Positions 1-8,946 are shown, counted from the first letter of the stretch. The stretch: 64,000 bases of DNA from JAIXWP01 sp041391745 (GCA_041391745.1 JAWKNK010000011.1:52841-116840), one strand, 5' to 3'. Notes: generated by a model from the letters alone, not told the origin. Program-made: numbers and translations.

Positions 1-415
1 CTGAATGCACCGCACCAATTCTCGCACATGCGAGCATTGCGAAAACGGCTTCAGGAATCATAGGCATATAAATCACTACGCGATCGCCTTTTAAAATTCC
101 TCGACGTTGCATGGCACCTGCAAGCTTGGCTACATGTTCGTGCAAGTCGTTGTAACTGAATTCAACTTTTGTTCCCGTTACAGGAGAATCATAGATGAGA
201 GCAGCTTGCTTTCCTTTGCCTGATTCAATGTGTTGATCAATGGCGAGGTAGCAAGTGTTCAATTCACCGTCTTCAAACCATCGGTAGAAACCGCGTTTGT
301 TGGTGGAGAGAATTTTCTGTGGTGTCTTGAACCATTTGATACGAGCAGCTTGAGCAGCCCAAAATGCTTCGGGAGAATTCAAGCTCTTTTTGTACTCTGC
401 TTGATACGTTGTCAT
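1..415 (-). CDS. Propionyl/acetyl-CoA synthetase (PrpE/Acs family), N-terminal part
   Basis: This is the N-terminal 138 residues of an AMP-forming acyl-CoA synthetase; the gene runs off the left edge. These enzymes activate acetate or propionate to the CoA thioester in the cytoplasm. The start ATG is at 415-413, 10 bases after the receiver gene stops. The translation shows ELNTCYLAIDQH, then ALIYDSPVTGTK, then YMPMIPEAVFAMLACARIG. The last is shared by all Acs-type enzymes, while ALIYDSPVTGTK is more typical of PrpE/ACSS3-type propionyl-CoA synthetases. The ATP-binding and C-terminal catalytic regions are not in the window, so substrate choice is inferred. It is the last visible gene of the carboxylate uptake and sensing operon. 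Confidence 0.85.
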   Translation of the reverse strand, partial: MTTYQAEYKKSLNSPEAFWAAQAARIKWFKTPQKILSTNKRGFYRWFEDGELNTCYLAIDQHIESGKGKQAALIYDSPVTGTKVEFSYNDLHEHVAKLAGAMQRRGILKGDRVVIYMPMIPEAVFAMLACARIGAVHS

Positions 416-425
416 GGCTCTATAT

Positions 426-794
426 TTATTGTGGAATTAATTCTTGAACTTTTGTCATCAATGCTCTTGTGCTGAATGGTTTGGTCATGTAGTCGTCCGC
501 TCCAAGATCTAATCCGTATTTCACATCGCTCTCTTTCGATTTGGCTGAAAGGAACATTACTTTCGTGGATGATAGGGCTTTGGTTGATTTGATATAAGTA
601 CAAATCTGATATCCATCCACATCGGGCATCATAATATCAAGCAATACAAGATCTGGAACTTCTTTGTTGAGAATATCCAATGCTTCACTTCCATTGCGTG
701 CTATAAATACCAAATACCCACCTCTGCGCATCAAAAAATCGAGCGAAAGCAGGATGTTGGGTTCATCGTCTACTATTAATATCTTCTTCTGCAT
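426..794 (-). CDS. Single-domain response regulator (receiver only)
   Basis: A 122-residue stand-alone receiver domain with no output domain. The acidic pocket (ILIVDDE), the phospho-acceptor Asp in LVLLDIMMPDVDG, and the conserved Lys in MTKPFS are all present. It starts 9 bases after the sensor kinase gene ends and is followed 10 bases later by the acyl-CoA synthetase, so it is probably the phosphoryl partner of that kinase. With no DNA-binding domain it must act through protein contact or as a phosphate sink. Function beyond phosphotransfer is inference. Confidence 0.9.
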   Translation of the reverse strand: MQKKILIVDDEPNILLSLDFLMRRGGYLVFIARNGSEALDILNKEVPDLVLLDIMMPDVDGYQICTYIKSTKALSSTKVMFLSAKSKESDVKYGLDLGADDYMTKPFSTRALMTKVQELIPQ

Positions 795-803
795 AAGCTT
801 TCT

Positions 804-3554
804 CTATTCAATAGAATTATTGTCTTCTTTTATTTTCTGATCTAAATAAAGTGGAACATAAAAGCGGAAAGTGGAGCCTATTCCAGGTTGACTTTCCACT
901 TCTATTTTTCCTTTATGTAAATCAAGGATCTTCTTACAAATGGCCAGCCCAAGCCCCGTTCCTTTGGGTTTGCGCATCAATTGGTTTTTGGCTTGAAAGA
1001 ATTTTTCAAAAATCATTTTTTGAAATTCTTCTTCAATTCCTTTTCCATTATCAATGATTTCAAACATCATAAAGCTGGCGACAACTTCAGCACGAACAGT
1101 AATTTTCCCATCTCCACTTTCTACAAATTTTAAAGCATTAGAAAGTAAGTTGAGAAACACTTGTATCATTTTGTCCTTATCCGCTATAAGTTCGATATCG
1201 TTGGTGTTATCAATGATGTCAAGCGTTATTTTTTGCTCAACAATCAATTGATTCACCGCTTCCACAGAATCGTGAATCAATTCAAAGGCGGTGCATCTGT
1301 TTAAAGTTAATTTTTGTCTTCCAGATTCATAGCGCTCGAGATCGAGCACTTGTGAAATCAATCGACTCAGACGCTCGGTTTCTTTTATAACGATTCCTAA
1401 ATAGTGCTGACGATCTTCTGTTTCAAGATCAGGATTGTCGAACAAAATTTCATTCAAAGCACGAATAGAAGTAATAGGTGTGCGCAATTCATGCGTAACA
1501 GTTGAAAGGAAATCGTCCTTGATTTGATCGTTTTCCTGCAACTTGATATTCACAACTTCCAATTCATCTAAGGCATTTTTTAACTCGACTGATTTTCTGG
1601 TCAACTCGCGATTGGCAATTAAAAGTTGTTGACTTTCTCTAACAATAGAAACAACTTCATCAATGCGTACATCATCTTCTACAACAGCAGAAGACATCAT
1701 CATGCGGGCTGATGCAGAACCGATTACGCCACCGAGGAGACGTTCTGCATACGCGATAATTCGCGGATCGGCAATATTGGTCGGGTCGGAAATGTCAATG
1801 TCATATTTCTTCGCAAACAATCGAATCACTTGAGCACTTCTGTCTTCACCAAAGAATTGTGAAAGGGTTTTGATCACATCAGGAACCGAAGCTTTGCCTT
1901 TCAATACAATGGTGTTTTCGTAGATGGCAGAATATTTAAAAATATCAACGAATACCTCACTTTGATTTCGCTCCACATTATTTTGAGTGCTGTTAAAACT
2001 CACTGTGATATAAGCAATGATATTCCAGAACATACTCCAAAACATGGCGTGTGAAATAGGACTGAAGCCTTCCAAGCCAAACAAGGCTTGAGGTCGGAGA
2101 GCAGACCAACCGAATAGTCCATTTTCCAATAGGTCTTGCCCAAATGCTGAATTGCCTAAAAGAGAAGGAATAACGAGTGTATAAAACCAAATCGCAAAAC
2201 CGATGAGGATTCCGGCAATGGCACCTTTGCGTGTTCCTTTTTTCCAGAATATACCTCCAATCAATGCAGGTGCGAATTGTGCCACGGAAATAAATGAGAT
2301 CAAACCAATTGAAACCAGCGAATAATATTGGTCTAAGCGATGGTAATACCAATACGCGAGAAGTAGGATGAAAACAATGGACAGTCTGCGACTCCAAATC
2401 GTAATGGCACTAAGGTGTTTGCCATACTTCATTTTCAAACGATCATTTCCAACGATAAATGGAATTAAGAGGTTGTTTGAAAACATGGTGCTGAGTGCCA
2501 TTGTTTCTACCACGATCATACTAGTGGCAGCAGAAATTCCTCCAATGAAGATGAATAATGCCAATAAATTTTGATCAAACATCATTGGAATATGTAGCAG
2601 AAAATAATCGGCATTGTAGGCTTCTCCTTTGCTTAAAATAATTCCACCTATCGCCACAGGAAGCACGAATAAATTGATTAAAAGCAAATAGGTCGGAAAT
2701 ACCCAAGTGGCAGTTTTGATGTGATTTTCATTGGTGTTTTCAACCACATTTACCTGAAATTGGCGAGGTAATAAAGTGAAAGCGAGGGCGCTAAGTATTG
2801 TAATCCAAAACCATTCTCGGTAACCGGATTTTTCGGGCATCAACAATAATTTTGAAGTATTCTCGTTTGCTAGCGCCTGATTAAAAAGGTCGCCAAATCC
2901 ATCGAAAGCGTAGTAGACGAGGAAGAATCCGATCACAAGAAATGCCACTAATTTTACAATCGATTCAAACGCGATAGCCGACATCATTCCTTGATGTCGC
3001 TCTGTTGTTTCTATTTTCCGAGTACCAAAAAGCAAGGTGAAAATGGCCATTATAATCACAACATAAAATGAGGTGTCTTTCAAAATGGAACCCGAAAAAG
3101 TTTGTGCTGTTGATTGTGAGGTAATGATCTCGAAACTTTCACTGATCGCTTTCAATTGCAAAGCGATGTATGGGATAATACCAATAAAACAAAAAACGGT
3201 AACAATACTTCCAAGTGAAATATTCTTACCGTATCTTGATGAGATAAAATCGGCAATAGTAGTGATGCGTTGCACTTGAGCAATGCGAATAATCTTTCGC
3301 AACACAATCCACCAAACAGGAGCCATTAATGTAGGGCCGATATACACCGCAAGAAAATCTATGCCATCTCGAGATGCTTTTCCCACGCTTCCATAATAGG
3401 TCCATGCAGTGCAATACACGCCCATAGAAAGTGCGTAAATCCAAGCGCTTTGAATGCTGGTTGATTTACGAGGATTTTTTTGAGCACGAAATGCAATGAG
3501 AAATAAAATTCCCAGATAAACGATACTTGATATGATAACTACCGCAGGACTCAT
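804..3554 (-). CDS. Sodium:solute symporter-histidine kinase fusion (CbrA-like)
   Basis: A 916-residue membrane sensor. Roughly residues 1-490 form a multi-pass SSS-family transporter domain. Residues about 525-600 look like the short STAC-type linker typical of such fusions. A predicted coiled coil follows, then HisKA with phospho-acceptor His688 in VTHELRTP. The HATPase has its N-box (NLLSNALKF), G1 (DNGKGI) and G2 (GTGLGLAI). The family couples a transporter-like sensor to phosphorylation, as in CbrA. It lies directly upstream of the receiver protein and downstream of two tiny membrane proteins, with its ATG inside an ATGA overlap with the previous gene. The ligand is unknown; context suggests a short-chain carboxylate. 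Confidence 0.9.
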   Translation of the reverse strand: MSPAVVIISSIVYLGILFLIAFRAQKNPRKSTSIQSAWIYALSMGVYCTAWTYYGSVGKASRDGIDFLAVYIGPTLMAPVWWIVLRKIIRIAQVQRITTIADFISSRYGKNISLGSIVTVFCFIGIIPYIALQLKAISESFEIITSQSTAQTFSGSILKDTSFYVVIIMAIFTLLFGTRKIETTERHQGMMSAIAFESIVKLVAFLVIGFFLVYYAFDGFGDLFNQALANENTSKLLLMPEKSGYREWFWITILSALAFTLLPRQFQVNVVENTNENHIKTATWVFPTYLLLINLFVLPVAIGGIILSKGEAYNADYFLLHIPMMFDQNLLALFIFIGGISAATSMIVVETMALSTMFSNNLLIPFIVGNDRLKMKYGKHLSAITIWSRRLSIVFILLLAYWYYHRLDQYYSLVSIGLISFISVAQFAPALIGGIFWKKGTRKGAIAGILIGFAIWFYTLVIPSLLGNSAFGQDLLENGLFGWSALRPQALFGLEGFSPISHAMFWSMFWNIIAYITVSFNSTQNNVERNQSEVFVDIFKYSAIYENTIVLKGKASVPDVIKTLSQFFGEDRSAQVIRLFAKKYDIDISDPTNIADPRIIAYAERLLGGVIGSASARMMMSSAVVEDDVRIDEVVSIVRESQQLLIANRELTRKSVELKNALDELEVVNIKLQENDQIKDDFLSTVTHELRTPITSIRALNEILFDNPDLETEDRQHYLGIVIKETERLSRLISQVLDLERYESGRQKLTLNRCTAFELIHDSVEAVNQLIVEQKITLDIIDNTNDIELIADKDKMIQVFLNLLSNALKFVESGDGKITVRAEVVASFMMFEIIDNGKGIEEEFQKMIFEKFFQAKNQLMRKPKGTGLGLAICKKILDLHKGKIEVESQPGIGSTFRFYVPLYLDQKIKEDNNSIE

Positions 3555-3748
3555 TTACTTTTTTGATGTGCCAAACGATAGAGCAATACAATCAACACCA
3601 TCCAAATTAGAAATACATAGAAGTAAAGAAGCGGAAAACCAAACACAAGAATCTTTTTATTCACCGTTTCGAGTATGGGGATATTGAGTAATACCGCCGC
3701 ACCGATGGCAATTGCAATCAACTTCTGTTTGGAATTCCGCTCTTTCAT
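3551..3748 (-). CDS. Small membrane protein, DUF3311-like
   Basis: A 65-residue protein with two predicted membrane segments (about residues 9-25 and 34-57). The FGFPLLYFYV stretch at the second segment resembles DUF3311-type companion proteins of SSS transporters. Its stop overlaps the kinase start (ATGA), indicating translational coupling. It may assist folding or activity of the transporter-kinase; that is inference from position and resemblance. Confidence 0.65.
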   Translation of the reverse strand: MKERNSKQKLIAIAIGAAVLLNIPILETVNKKILVFGFPLLYFYVFLIWMVLIVLLYRLAHQKSK

Positions 3749-3756
3749 ATTATTAT

Positions 3757-3981
3757 TTAATCATTCATATCGTATTCGCCTTTTAGAGAGTAAAAGCCGA
3801 ATATCATTAATCCAATGGCTATCGGAACAAAAATTCCGATGATGATTCCCCATTGCAGCATGTCGTTAGAAGTGCTGGTTGGAAGCGCGTTTTTCTTCAT
3901 CGCTTCGTAAATAAGAAATCCTAAAACTGCTGGTCCGGCAAGGAACCAAACTATTCCTAGTGCTTTTTTAATCGCGTTCAT
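3757..3981 (-). CDS. Small two-helix membrane protein of unknown function
   Basis: A 74-residue protein with two hydrophobic segments (about residues 7-27 and 43-65), a short polar linker between them and an acidic tail. I do not recognise the family. It lies 8 bases before the DUF3311-like gene and 11 bases after the MFS transporter, so it is firmly inside the operon. A role as an accessory subunit of the transporter or the transporter-kinase is plausible. Confidence 0.7.
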   Translation of the reverse strand: MNAIKKALGIVWFLAGPAVLGFLIYEAMKKNALPTSTSNDMLQWGIIIGIFVPIAIGLMIFGFYSLKGEYDMND

Positions 3982-3992
3982 GGTTCTGGTTC

Positions 3993-5552
3993 TTAAGAGT
4001 GAATATAGGCATTTTCGTCGTCTGCTACGTTTTCATCCACCTTGTTGGTGAGATAAAGCGTACCAATAATTAAACACACTGCAGCTACAGTAATTGGATA
4101 CCATAGTCCTGCAAGCGGCGATCCTGTTGGATTCTCTGGCGACTTGGTGTACTCGATGATCAATGTGCTGATAAATGGAACGAGTCCTCCAAACACACCG
4201 TTACCAATGTGATACGGAAGCGACATACTGGTGTAGCGAATTCGAGTTGGGAAGAGTTCTACAAGGAATGCTGCAATCGGTCCATACACCATTGTTACGA
4301 AAATGACTTGAATGAAAATCAAGAATACAATGAGCCAATAGTCGCCACCAGCCATTGTCTTTTCCACTTTAGTTTTTGAATCTAATGTCTCGCCAGAAGC
4401 TGAAACGGTGCTCGTAACAGTCGATTTGAACACTGCGCCATCGTCGAAATGTTTCACAGTAATTTCAGTAACCAATGAATCACTGTGGTTTTCGGCAAGC
4501 AATGCTGTTCGTGCTACTTCGCGCTCCGCTACAACTTCTGTCTTACTCTTCTCGTTGGTCATATCCAGAAAGTGCTGATAGATGGGGCGGTAGCTCAATA
4601 CCCCGAGCAACATCCCCAACATCATGATCCATTTTCTACCAATACGATCCGACAAAGCACCAAACACTACAAAGAATGGAGTGGCAAATGCAATAGCCCA
4701 TAGAAGAATGGTTCGTGATTGACCAAATTCAATTTTACATACATTTTCAATAAATGATTGCGCATAGAACTGTCCGGTGTACCAGATCACACCTTGACCC
4801 ATTACCGCACCGAACAATGCAAGCAATACCATTTTCAAATTCATTTTATTGGTAAAGCTTTCTTTCAATGGATTAGTAGAAGTCTTTCCTTCTTTTTTTA
4901 ATTTAGAGAAAAGAGGAGACTCGTTCATCTTCATACGAATGTAGATAGACAGAATAACCAATGCCGCTGAAACAAGGAATGGAATTCTCCAACCCCAATC
5001 GTTGAATGCTTCAACACCCATTGTGTTGCGAGTAATCAAGATGACACCAAGAGAAACAAACAATCCTAATGTAGCAGTGGTTTGAATCCAGCTTGTATAA
5101 AAACCTCTGCGACTTGCTGGTGAGTGTTCGGCCACATATGTAGCTGCTCCACCATATTCACCTCCAAGTGCGAGACCTTGAATCAAGCGAAGGAGCAACA
5201 CCAATAAAGGCGCAGCAACACCAATACTTTTATAATTAGGAATAAGTCCAATCGCAAAGGTCGAACCTCCCATCAAAACAAGAGTGAGAAGGAAAGTATA
5301 TTTTCTTCCTACAATGTCTCCGATGCGGCCAAAGACCAACGCACCAAATGGACGAACGATGAAACCTGCAGCAAAGATGGCAAGTGTAGAAAGTAGTGCA
5401 GCAGATCCTTTGTCTTCAGGGAAAAACTGCGATGCAATGATGGTGGCTAAGCTACCAAAGATGTAAAAGTCGTACCACTCAATGAGTGTCCCAACCGATG
5501 AGGCGGTGATTACCCCCCATATTCCTTTCGGGCTATTTTTTTCGTTTGACAT
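3993..5552 (-). CDS. MFS transporter, metabolite:H+ symporter (MHS) type
   Basis: A 519-residue inner-membrane proton symporter. Family signatures are LIEWYDFYIFG in helix 1, the helix 2-3 loop GRIGDIVGRKYT, and ALSDRIGRKW in the central repeat. MHS members carry organic acids, proline/betaine or similar small metabolites. A long hydrophilic stretch at about residues 335-395 sits between transmembrane segments and is longer than usual. It follows the porin gene by 19 bases. With the CoA synthetase in the same operon, a monocarboxylate such as acetate or propionate is the likely substrate (inference). Confidence 0.88.
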   Translation of the reverse strand: MSNEKNSPKGIWGVITASSVGTLIEWYDFYIFGSLATIIASQFFPEDKGSAALLSTLAIFAAGFIVRPFGALVFGRIGDIVGRKYTFLLTLVLMGGSTFAIGLIPNYKSIGVAAPLLVLLLRLIQGLALGGEYGGAATYVAEHSPASRRGFYTSWIQTTATLGLFVSLGVILITRNTMGVEAFNDWGWRIPFLVSAALVILSIYIRMKMNESPLFSKLKKEGKTSTNPLKESFTNKMNLKMVLLALFGAVMGQGVIWYTGQFYAQSFIENVCKIEFGQSRTILLWAIAFATPFFVVFGALSDRIGRKWIMMLGMLLGVLSYRPIYQHFLDMTNEKSKTEVVAEREVARTALLAENHSDSLVTEITVKHFDDGAVFKSTVTSTVSASGETLDSKTKVEKTMAGGDYWLIVFLIFIQVIFVTMVYGPIAAFLVELFPTRIRYTSMSLPYHIGNGVFGGLVPFISTLIIEYTKSPENPTGSPLAGLWYPITVAAVCLIIGTLYLTNKVDENVADDENAYIHS

Positions 5553-5571
5553 ATTAATTCGTGGTTGTGGT

Positions 5572-6957
5572 TTATAAATAAATTTGGAATTGAAGCGTGA
5601 TTTCTGGATGATATTTGATCGAGAAATCAGGTTGATTCAATTGTGAAAAATCAGGACGGTGTCTGTAGTTCACAGTGAACTTCGCATTATGTCCGTCCAA
5701 ATACATGTTGGCTCCAGCATCGAGCATCGTCAAGTCTTGTTGATTGCCATTCACATCTTTCAATCCTTCAAATTGAGAGTAAGTGAAAGCCGCGTAAGGC
5801 TGAAGTCTGAATTTGCTAGAAAGTGATTTTGGAAGTAAATAACCTGCTTGAGCATATAGAATATTTCCTGTACCTAAAGTTGGAATGGAATTACCTCTGT
5901 AGGCGCCAAGTCCAGTAGCTCCTGCTGCAGTATTTTGTGCAGGATTCATGATGCCGATGGAGCGAACCATATTAGGGCCAAAGTCATATATGTAATCTAC
6001 CACGTATGCAGTGATAGCGGTACCTTTTTCCTTGTTCAATGGGATATCCAAAAACGCGTCAACAGCAAATAAATTCATGTCGTGATACATGATGGAATCT
6101 GTTCCTGTCCATTCCGTTTTTTTCGTCCACATCGCTTCTTTGTTGTTCAAGAAACCTGCTCCGATATTGAATACTTTTTTGGTGCCCACATAAGTTCCTA
6201 CGAAATAGGGAAGGAGGTTCGACTCTTGATCAAAGAATTGATAATTAAAATATCCCGCGTAGATCTTATTCACGTTGTAAGGGCTATAGCTCGCGGTAGT
6301 TGTGCTGATCGACTTCGCTGTATTGGTGTAAAAAGGTTCGCTCATATTGATGCGGTAATCCAATTTCCCAATTTTACCTTTAGCATATACTCCGAGGTAT
6401 CTCGCAAATTGGTCTGTCGTTTCAATGTTAGACCAGTTGAAAATAGGTGCGTCATAAGCAAGGAAGTTGAGGGTGGATGCGCTCGACATTCTTGACACTC
6501 CATTCCAATAGTGCAACCCTGCTCCGAAGTCCAACTTGAATTTGTCTTTATTAAACACCTTGTATTCATTCCATAAGTCGTGCATGAATAGCTGCGGTTT
6601 TTTTGCATCGCTGCTACCGAGATATCCACCGGTGTAAGAAGTTTGGTTGTTGATCCCTGCATGAAGCACGATCAAATAGCGAGGACTGATTTGGGTTAAA
6701 AAAAGAAAACGAGATCTTCTGATTCCGATGTCAAAAGTCTCGTTTTGTGCAACGCCTTGTCTGGCTGATCCTTCGTTGTTTTGAGTGTATCTGGCCCATA
6801 CTTGATGCCAGGTAATAAAGCGCATGTACTTAGAACCATCTTCATTCAATTTGAATTTGATTCCTGAACCGTAGCCTTCACTGCCCTGCGCCTGGGAGAA
6901 AAAATGTGCGGCCACGAGTGCACACACAAGAAGAAAACGCTTGGTAAACTGTGTCAT
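5572..6957 (-). CDS. Outer-membrane porin (phosphate-selective porin O/P-like)
   Basis: A 461-residue protein with a signal peptide (cleavage probably after FFSQA, near residue 23), then alternating aromatic and polar beta strands ending in an aromatic-rich strand (LQFQIYL), the usual end of an outer-membrane barrel. The fold resembles OprO/OprP-like porins that Bacteroidota place next to carboxylate transporters. First gene of the porin-transporter-sensor-synthetase operon. Substrate specificity cannot be read from the sequence. Confidence 0.75.
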   Translation of the reverse strand: MTQFTKRFLLVCALVAAHFFSQAQGSEGYGSGIKFKLNEDGSKYMRFITWHQVWARYTQNNEGSARQGVAQNETFDIGIRRSRFLFLTQISPRYLIVLHAGINNQTSYTGGYLGSSDAKKPQLFMHDLWNEYKVFNKDKFKLDFGAGLHYWNGVSRMSSASTLNFLAYDAPIFNWSNIETTDQFARYLGVYAKGKIGKLDYRINMSEPFYTNTAKSISTTTASYSPYNVNKIYAGYFNYQFFDQESNLLPYFVGTYVGTKKVFNIGAGFLNNKEAMWTKKTEWTGTDSIMYHDMNLFAVDAFLDIPLNKEKGTAITAYVVDYIYDFGPNMVRSIGIMNPAQNTAAGATGLGAYRGNSIPTLGTGNILYAQAGYLLPKSLSSKFRLQPYAAFTYSQFEGLKDVNGNQQDLTMLDAGANMYLDGHNAKFTVNYRHRPDFSQLNQPDFSIKYHPEITLQFQIYL

Positions 6958-7090
6958 TGGTTTGGTTTGTTTGGTTTATTAAGGTCTTGTCTTTGAATTC
7001 ATTCCGCGCGACGATGAATTCGACACCCAAATAGAAGTTTCTTCCCAACCAAATCCAAATTCAGTATAGTTACTTGTAAAAATATATAGT

Positions 7091-7510
7091 TTAATCCCTA
7101 AAGCGCTCCCATCTGATGAGCATAAATTTATCCCCAACTTCTGTGATAATAGCTCCAGCTCCGTTGAGGTGGTTTTTTTCAGATAAGTAGGTAATTAATT
7201 CAGAATGGGTGAGAATTCGATATGTAGGGTGATACTGTAAATTCTGGGCTTTTCGAATACCATATTGTTTTACCCAGTTCATTACCGAAACGTGACTCAC
7301 TCCTAGTAAGCGTTCAATTTCGCGATAAGATAATCCTTCGATATAGAGTTGAAGCGCCTTTGTAACATAGTAGTTGTCGATCTGCTTTCCAAGCTTGTCC
7401 ACACTAAAGTGATAGCTACAGTTTTTACATTTATAGCGTTGACGATCATTTACAATACCACTCTTGATGATGCGATATGACGAGCATTTGGGGCATTTAA
7501 TATCTTCCAT
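7091..7510 (-). CDS. InsA-like zinc-ribbon/HTH protein, probable regulator
   Basis: A 139-residue protein with an N-terminal C4 zinc ribbon (Cys6, Cys9, Cys28, Cys31; KCPKCSS and CKNCSYHF) and a helix-turn-helix (GLSYREIERLLGVSHVSVMNWV, roughly residues 54-75). This is the architecture of IS1 InsA. No InsB or DDE transposase follows and no terminal inverted repeats are evident. The C-terminal 50 residues are not transposase-like. It sits just upstream of the porin operon on the same strand and divergent from the GH16 gene. A domesticated InsA acting as a transcription factor is the best reading; a solo IS remnant is the alternative. Confidence 0.7.
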   Translation of the reverse strand: MEDIKCPKCSSYRIIKSGIVNDRQRYKCKNCSYHFSVDKLGKQIDNYYVTKALQLYIEGLSYREIERLLGVSHVSVMNWVKQYGIRKAQNLQYHPTYRILTHSELITYLSEKNHLNGAGAIITEVGDKFMLIRWERFRD

Positions 7511-7526
7511 GAGTGTAAATATAATA

Positions 7527-7555
7527 ATTTAGCAAATATATATCTATTTAGCAAA
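7527..7555. promoter_or_regulatory. Direct repeat and -7 box between the InsA-like and GH16 genes
   Basis: ATTTAGCAAA occurs at 7527-7536 and again at 7546-7555, a 19-base period close to two helical turns. The first copy overlaps a minus-strand TATATTTG (7540-7533) that matches the Bacteroidota -7 consensus upstream of the InsA-like gene. The spacing suits a regulator bound on one face of the DNA. No -33 box at the usual distance was seen. Autoregulation is inference. Confidence 0.35.
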
Positions 7556-7590
7556 AAGATTTTTGAGAGCTATTTCCTATATTCGTGCCT

Positions 7591-8505
7591 ATGAGAACGC
7601 TACTACTACTTACATGTGCGCTTACAGTAAGCGCTACCGCATATTCGCAAGACACCATTGTGAGAAAGAATGCAGTGGGAGAGGAAGAGACTTGGGTTTT
7701 GAAATTTCATGACGAGTTTGAAGGTAAAGAGTTGGATAAGTCCAAGTGGATACCTGGCAATGGCATCACGCGCGATCCTGCACAAGAGTCGAACTACGTG
7801 TGGTACGATCCAGCCAACGTGGAAGTGAGTCAGGGTTTTTTGAAATTGCACATTAAAAACGATACTATGTACGACCGACCTTATATGTTGTGGGTGGGCG
7901 ATGGCATGAAACCGTTCACTGGAAATCACACTCATACCAGTGGTGAAATATTATCGCGTGAGAGTTTTGGTTTTGGGATGTACGAGATACGTTGTCGCTT
8001 GCCTAAAAGTAAAGGTCTCAATAGCGCGTTTTGGATGTACGGTGAAAAAGATGGAGTGAATAATGAGATTGATGTATTTGAGTATTGGGATGTAAAAGGA
8101 CCACTCAAGATGTTTTATAGCGAGAATCGATTGTGCAAGTGGCACAATATGACCGCGCATTACAAAGGGCGCATGACTATTGAAGGATATCTGGGAGAAG
8201 ATATGAGTGAGGGATTTCACACCTTCACATGCGTGTGGGACGATTGCAAAATAGAGTGGTGGGTGGATGGCGATTTGAAGCGTACCTTATATAAGTATAA
8301 AGGCATGCGCGGACTCGGCAAGATGTGCAGCGATGTAGTAGATAAGAAGAAAGGTAAAAAGATAGAAGAAACGGCATTCCCGCGCGACCCGATGCAAATT
8401 CTCGCCAACGTTTCCGTTAAAAAGCCACCGCTCGGCCCCGACAAACCTTGGCTCTTCCCCCTCTCCATGGACATCGATTACATCAGGTATTATGTGAAAA
8501 AGTAA
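7591..8505 (+). CDS. Secreted glycoside hydrolase family 16 enzyme
   Basis: A 304-residue protein with a signal peptide (cleavage near residue 20, AYSQ) and one GH16 domain. The catalytic motif EIDVFE gives Glu159 as nucleophile, Asp161 as helper and Glu164 as acid/base. GH16 enzymes cleave beta-1,3/1,4-glucans and algal galactans; laminarin or a marine galactan is possible but not decided. I chose the ATG at 7591 rather than the GTG two codons earlier because the signal peptide fits. A TATATTCG box ends five bases before this ATG. It has no carbohydrate-binding or T9SS domain and no polysaccharide-locus neighbours. Confidence 0.88.
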   Translation: MRTLLLLTCALTVSATAYSQDTIVRKNAVGEEETWVLKFHDEFEGKELDKSKWIPGNGITRDPAQESNYVWYDPANVEVSQGFLKLHIKNDTMYDRPYMLWVGDGMKPFTGNHTHTSGEILSRESFGFGMYEIRCRLPKSKGLNSAFWMYGEKDGVNNEIDVFEYWDVKGPLKMFYSENRLCKWHNMTAHYKGRMTIEGYLGEDMSEGFHTFTCVWDDCKIEWWVDGDLKRTLYKYKGMRGLGKMCSDVVDKKKGKKIEETAFPRDPMQILANVSVKKPPLGPDKPWLFPLSMDIDYIRYYVKK

Positions 8506-8532
8506 TCAGGATTAAAGGTTGTGTGGAGAATT

Positions 8533-8567
8533 TTATTTTGGATAACAAAATAAGTTGATTATTTTTG
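8533..8567 (+). promoter_or_regulatory. higBA promoter with overlapping operator-like inverted repeat
   Basis: A -33 TTTG (8537-8540), a 19-base spacer and a -7 TATTTTTG (8560-8567) match the Bacteroidota promoter consensus. A perfect inverted repeat TTATTTTG-N5-CAAAATAA (8533-8553) covers the -33 box, as expected for repression by HigA. The predicted start site near 8572 lies downstream of an in-frame TTG at 8565, supporting the GTG at 8592 as the real higB start. Confidence 0.5.
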
Positions 8568-8591
8568 TTAACCTTTTTCGTTAATTATTTT

Positions 8592-8924
8592 GTGGAGATA
8601 AGATTTAAAAACCGAAAACTAGAAAAGCAGCTAACTGATCCAAAAGAGATGACAAAATCCTTTGGGCAATTGGCTGCGAAAATAAAGTTGAGGTTGAAGA
8701 ACTTAGGAGATTGTGATAACCTGGCAATTATGCGAACATTGCCTGCGGCAAAGTGTCATGAACTGGCTGGTAATAAGAAGGGGCAATTAGCGGTGGATGT
8801 TTCAGGTAATTTCCGAATCGTTTTTGAGCCAATACATGAACCAATGCCTAGGAAAGAAGATGGGGGCTTGAATTGGGAAGGAGTCACGAAAATTCAGATT
8901 AACGAAATTGTGGACTATCATTAA
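8592..8924 (+). CDS. higB: HigB/RelE-family toxin
   Basis: A 110-residue RelE/ParE-superfamily toxin. Conserved landmarks are KLEKQLTD near the start, LPAAKCHEL, the central KKGQLAVDVSGNFRIVFEP strand pair, and the ending IQINEIVDYH typical of HigB. The family cleaves mRNA on the ribosome. The GTG start at 8592 is favoured because the predicted promoter lies downstream of the in-frame alternatives. The antitoxin gene starts 22 bases after its stop, the toxin-first order of higBA. The frame is intact although everything after 9255 is indel-ridden. Confidence 0.85.
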   Translation: MEIRFKNRKLEKQLTDPKEMTKSFGQLAAKIKLRLKNLGDCDNLAIMRTLPAAKCHELAGNKKGQLAVDVSGNFRIVFEPIHEPMPRKEDGGLNWEGVTKIQINEIVDYH

Positions 8925-8946
8925 TCACGGCACTAAGAGAAGAATC

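Noticed and set aside
230..475. Plus-strand ORF of 81 residues
   Set aside because: It is antisense to the acyl-CoA synthetase, whose minus-strand frame is clearly conserved.
7091..7510. Complete insertion sequence of the IS1 family
   Set aside because: Only the InsA-like part is present; no InsB frame, terminal repeats or target duplication were seen.
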